Positions 60,972 through 64,000 of a DNA stretch of 64,000 bases are shown piece by piece; within the stretch, counting starts at the first letter, position 1; every line of letters starts with the position of its first letter. This stretch comes from Bacteroidota bacterium (GTDB lineage Bacteria; Bacteroidota; Bacteroidia; Chitinophagales; Saprospiraceae). Position numbers and translations under genes: made by a program. The notes under the pieces were generated by a model. That model was not told the DNA's origin. It saw only the letters and a list, made by a program, of their open reading frames with translations, and ran no database searches. The DNA is taken from contig JAHEAQ010000020.1 of assembly GCA_024642705.1 (NCBI GenBank), positions 1 to 64,000 on the forward strand. The letters run 5' to 3'.

Positions 60972-62021
60972 TTAATTAAATGACCAATTATGCTTATCAA
61001 TAGCAAGAATTGCTTGTTCCAATAGGTCAATACAGTTTCTAATGTCTTCTTTGTGTGCCATTTCAATGACTTGGTGTAAATGACGCGTCGGAATAGAAAT
61101 TGCTCCAGAAATCGAACCTCCAATTGAATGCCTTTGAAGGCCAGCAGTATCCGTTCCTCCAGCTGGAAGGATTTCAGGTTGCCATTTGATTTTATTTTTA
61201 TCTGCTGTATTTTTTAAAAAAGAAACCATACGATGGTCACAAATTGTGGCTCCGTCCAGGATTTTAATGGCAGCACCCTTTCCAAGGGAAGTAATGCATT
61301 CTTCTGGTTTTGATCCAGGAAGATCAAATGCAATAGTTGTATCTAGTGCGATACCAAAATCTGGATTTACTCCTGATGATGAAGCAATAACTCCTCTTAA
61401 GCCTACTTCTTCTTGAACGGTAAAAGCTGCAATTAAATCATACGGAATTGTTTTTCCTTTCAACGCTTTCAAAGTTTCAATTAATATATAAACAGAAACC
61501 CTATTGTCTATTGATTTTGAGTTAACGCAATCACCCATTTCGATTAACGACCGCTCTCTGGTAATTGGGCTTCCTATTTCAATGCTTTCTTTCACTTTTT
61601 CTACAGGTAAACCAGTGTCAATAAAATATTCCGAAATTGATACTACTTTATTTCGCTCTTCTGGGCTCATTAAGTGGATGGGCTTGCTTCCCATAACGCC
61701 TATAATGTCCTTCTTCCCATGAATAATAACTCTTTGTGCAGTAAGTGTTTTTGGGTCGAAACCTCCAAGCGTATGAAACTTCAAAAAACCATCATCATCA
61801 ATGTATTTTACAATGAATCCGATTTCATCCATATGAGCGGCAACCATTACTTTTTTATCAGAATTGCCCTTTTTGGTAGCAATGATGCTTCCCATTGGAT
61901 CAATATAATATTCATCAACTAGATCCTTTATTTGTTCGATTACAAATTTTCGAATTTGATCTTCGAATCCAGGAGCGCCTGGCAATTCGCAAATATTCTT
62001 TAATAAAGGTACATCGATCAT
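60972..62021 (-). CDS. M42-family (TET-like) aminopeptidase/endoglucanase-type metallopeptidase
   Basis: A 349-residue di-zinc peptidase. Metal and catalytic residues are visible: [13 protein letters not shown] (about 64-76, His and Asp), [14 protein letters not shown] (about 174-187, bridging Asp), [12 protein letters not shown] (about 205-216, catalytic Glu pair), [12 protein letters not shown] (Asp, about 230) and [13 protein letters not shown] (His, about 322). Relatives form tetrahedral dodecamers that trim short peptides in the cytoplasm. It would complement the secreted peptidases in peptide use. A TATTTTTG box lies 33 bp upstream (62055-62062). Confidence 0.93.
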   Translation of the reverse strand: MIDVPLLKNICELPGAPGFEDQIRKFVIEQIKDLVDEYYIDPMGSIIATKKGNSDKKVMVAAHMDEIGFIVKYIDDDGFLKFHTLGGFDPKTLTAQRVIIHGKKDIIGVMGSKPIHLMSPEERNKVVSISEYFIDTGLPVEKVKESIEIGSPITRERSLIEMGDCVNSKSIDNRVSVYILIETLKALKGKTIPYDLIAAFTVQEEVGLRGVIASSSGVNPDFGIALDTTIAFDLPGSKPEECITSLGKGAAIKILDGATICDHRMVSFLKNTADKNKIKWQPEILPAGGTDTAGLQRHSIGGSISGAISIPTRHLHQVIEMAHKEDIRNCIDLLEQAILAIDKHNWSFN

Positions 62022-62255
62022 TTAGCTGCAGTATTAATTTTTTTTCAATATCGCCAAAAATAGCAAAAAAGCTTTATACCATACAAATATTAACTTTTGA
62101 ATGATGTTCATTGCATGGATTGCTTCAAATAATAGTTTAAACTTGATTCATTTTAACCTTTGTTTATTTTTGATGATTAAATTATTAATTCATTATTGAC
62201 GAATTATTCTGAACATTACATTAATAATCCAATGTCTTTATAAATCGCTACAATG

Positions 62256-62263
62256 TATATTTG
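62256..62263 (+). promoter_or_regulatory. -7 promoter element for the flippase gene
   Basis: TATATTTG matches TAnnTTTG exactly, 20 bp before the ATG at 62284. Confidence 0.45.
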
Positions 62264-62283
62264 CTCAAATTTTATATGAATTT

Positions 62284-63750
62284 ATGTCACAAGTCAAAAA
62301 ATTAGCAGGGGAAACGGTCATTTATGGAATGGGAAGTATTTTGCCAAAAGTGCTTAATTTTCTTTTGTTGGCTCCCTATTTGACAAGGATTCTGGATCAG
62401 GAAAATTATGGAATTCATGGCATTTTATATGCTTATGTGGCACTTTTAATAAGCATCTATACATTAAGATTGGAAACGGCATACTTTAGATTTGCCACAA
62501 GTGGAGACCATAAAGATAATGCTTATGAATCTGCATTTACTATTGTTCTTATTTTCTCTATTTTCGTGTCTGCAATAATATTCGTCAATGCTGAATTTTT
62601 GGCGGCATTTATTACAAAAGTTGAAGATGCAAGATACATTAGATGGTTTTCAATCATTTTATTATTAGATGCTTGTTCGTCATTACCATTCGCAAAACTA
62701 AGACTTGAAAATAGGCCGATTTTATTTTCTGCAATTAAAGTGATCAATGTATTGATTGCGGCTGTAATGATATTTCTGTATTTATCCATTTTTCCACGAA
62801 TGGAATCTCAACAATTACTTTCTGGATTTCCATTTTATTATTCGCCAGGTAGAGAATTAGATTATGTTTTTCTTTCCAACTTAGTCGCAAGTCTAGCAGT
62901 GTTAATCTTATTGATTCCTCAGTTGAGAAAAGTAAAATTAACTATTGATAAAGTCTTGCTAAAGAAGATGTTAAAATATTCGCTTCCATTGATTATTGTA
63001 GGGGTTGCGGGAGCAATTAATCAAGTTTTTGATAGGGTATTTATTTCTAAGCTGATTGAGGGAGCAAATGGTATTGCCAGTTCTGGAATTTATAATGGAG
63101 CGGCAAAAGTTGCTGTGGTAATGAGTTTGTTTGCTACAGCTTTCAATTATGCGGCAGAGCCATTTTTCTTTAAAAGTTATAAGGATAAAGATTCGACCGT
63201 TTTATATGCTCATATATTGAAAGCTTTTGTAATTGCAGGATGTTTTGTTTTTTTAGGAATCTGCCTTTTTCTTGATCAAGCAAAATATTTGATAGGAGAT
63301 GGATATTGGGAAGGAATGAACATTGTTCCAGTGTTATTAATGGCTTACCTATTTCTAGGAATTTATTACAACATTTCAATTTGGTATAAATTGAAAGACA
63401 AAACGTTCATGGGCGCCGTAATTTCTATTGCGGGAGCTATTATTACTATTGTTGCCAATATTTTATTAATCCCAACCATAGGTGCTATTGGAGCAGCATG
63501 GTCTGGGTTGATTTGTTTTATATTGATGTGCGCCATGGCATACTTTACAGGCAAGCGAAACTTAGAAATTCCGTACGACATCAAAAATATATTTATCTAT
63601 ATTTTTGGTGCAGTGATACTTTATTATTTTGGATTAAAGGTTGATGGACTTGGAATTAATATTTGGTTAATAATTTTGATTAAAGGATCAATTTTTATTG
63701 CTTATGTTGGTTATGCTTTTTGGAAAGACAGAACTTTGATAAAAATTTAA
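62284..63750 (+). CDS. O-antigen/polysaccharide flippase (Wzx-like, MOP superfamily)
   Basis: A 488-residue protein with about twelve to fourteen membrane segments, starting KKLAGETVIYGMGSILPKVLNFLLLAPYLTRILDQENYGIHGILYAYVAL, the standard polysaccharide biosynthesis protein start. IVGVAGAINQVFDRVFISKLIEGANGIASSGIYNGAAKVAVVMSLFATAFNYAAEPFFF (about 238-297) is the second conserved half. It moves undecaprenyl-linked saccharide units across the inner membrane. It stands alone here, without glycosyltransferase neighbours inside the window, as is common for such genes in Bacteroidota. Confidence 0.9.
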   Translation: MSQVKKLAGETVIYGMGSILPKVLNFLLLAPYLTRILDQENYGIHGILYAYVALLISIYTLRLETAYFRFATSGDHKDNAYESAFTIVLIFSIFVSAIIFVNAEFLAAFITKVEDARYIRWFSIILLLDACSSLPFAKLRLENRPILFSAIKVINVLIAAVMIFLYLSIFPRMESQQLLSGFPFYYSPGRELDYVFLSNLVASLAVLILLIPQLRKVKLTIDKVLLKKMLKYSLPLIIVGVAGAINQVFDRVFISKLIEGANGIASSGIYNGAAKVAVVMSLFATAFNYAAEPFFFKSYKDKDSTVLYAHILKAFVIAGCFVFLGICLFLDQAKYLIGDGYWEGMNIVPVLLMAYLFLGIYYNISIWYKLKDKTFMGAVISIAGAIITIVANILLIPTIGAIGAAWSGLICFILMCAMAYFTGKRNLEIPYDIKNIFIYIFGAVILYYFGLKVDGLGINIWLIILIKGSIFIAYVGYAFWKDRTLIKI

Positions 63751-63815
63751 ATAGTTGAACCTGTGAAATTAAATTGGGCGATTTAGAAATAGAACAGTAA
63801 TAAATCATTTGCGCT

Positions 63816-63839
63816 AAAATTCTTGATTCAAGAATTTTT
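63816..63839 (+). terminator. hairpin after the flippase gene
   Basis: AAAATTCTTGA and TCAAGAATTTT are 11-bp inverted repeats around a single T, with T at the end of the right arm. It lies 65 bp after the flippase stop. AT-rich, so only a moderate terminator call; an operator is possible. Confidence 0.45.
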
Positions 63840-63962
63840 GAATATTATGAACAAACATAAAAATGCAAAATTATTCTTTTTGTTCAAATGATGAACCCTT
63901 CTTAAACCTGAATAATTTTCAAACTTTCTTTTATCTTGAGGGCAAATAAAAAGTAAAATACA

Positions 63963-64000
63963 ATGTTAAAGAATTTGATTCTAATATTTAATCTACTTAT
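63963..64000 (+). CDS. start of a probable exported protein, cut by the window end
   Basis: An ATG at 63963 opens a frame running off the window: MLKNLILIFNLL, which looks like the beginning of a signal peptide. Only 12 codons are visible, so this is tentative. Confidence 0.35.
   Translation, partial: MLKNLILIFNLL

Noticed and set aside
1-64000. CRISPR arrays, rRNA, intact insertion sequences, prophage or integrative elements
   Set aside because: Looked for repeated spacers, terminal inverted repeats, integrase or phage structural genes and found none.

Overview
The window looks like chromosomal DNA of an AT-rich member of the Bacteroidota, probably from the Saprospiria/Chitinophagia side. 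The evidence is gene content: a PorZ-like propeller and a DUF6089/PorG-like barrel of the type IX secretion system (T9SS), a secreted nuclease with a T9SS-type C-terminal domain, a bacterial geranylgeranylglyceryl-phosphate synthase, a DUF6427 membrane protein and many signal peptides ending in -AQ. Starts lack clear Shine-Dalgarno sequences, and many gene fronts carry the Bacteroidota promoter element TAnnTTTG. No rRNA, CRISPR array, prophage or intact insertion sequence was seen. Most of the window is core chromosome; 51-56 kb is more accessory.

Layout. 0-12 kb: tRNA-Cys (minus), galactokinase, an S37-type peptidase, D-Ala-D-Ala ligase, a nitrilase-family amidase, a flippase-like membrane protein, then porZ-nadD-dnaN on the minus strand. 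12-18 kb: a non-catalytic M16 protein and a cell-shape operon, mreB-mreC-mreD-mrdA-folA, in which folA sits where rodA is usually expected. 18-26 kb: a barrel-like protein, a thioesterase, an atypical Nramp transporter, pyruvate carboxylase and a class III aminotransferase. 26-33 kb: a BNR lipoprotein, a frameshifted ATP-grasp gene, a Gfo/Idh oxidoreductase and a divergent Lrp regulator / methionine-gamma-lyase-type pair with a near-consensus Lrp box. 33-41 kb: secreted endonuclease I, a DsbD cluster with three alpha domains, polyprenyl synthase, DUF6427, YjbQ and DUF6089. 41-48 kb: sigma factor, anti-sigma-like protein and HtrA, then ComF, an RsmI-like methylase and DNA polymerase I. 48-54 kb, minus strand: a sigma factor/small protein/MscS/DUF3078 operon and a GGGP synthase/RsgA/54-residue membrane protein operon. 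54-56 kb: two transcription units with a shared promoter layout, one with no intact gene, and a Y1-transposase-like gene that has lost its catalytic residues. 56-64 kb: AraC regulator, DUF3857 protein, a two-gene trans-3-hydroxyproline pathway, a pterin dehydratase, an M42 aminopeptidase, an O-antigen-type flippase and the first codons of a further gene.

How it fits together. Several units are functionally coherent: wall and shape (ddl, mre operon, mrdA), T9SS and envelope (porZ, porG-like, DsbD, HtrA with its sigma/anti-sigma pair), and amino-acid scavenging (S37 and M42 peptidases, Lrp/gamma-lyase, hydroxyproline operon). The least explained signals are the paired promoter modules with an orphan transcript near 54-56 kb, the catalytically dead Y1 gene between them, the split ATP-grasp gene at a slippery A-run, and the previously uncalled 54-residue membrane protein.
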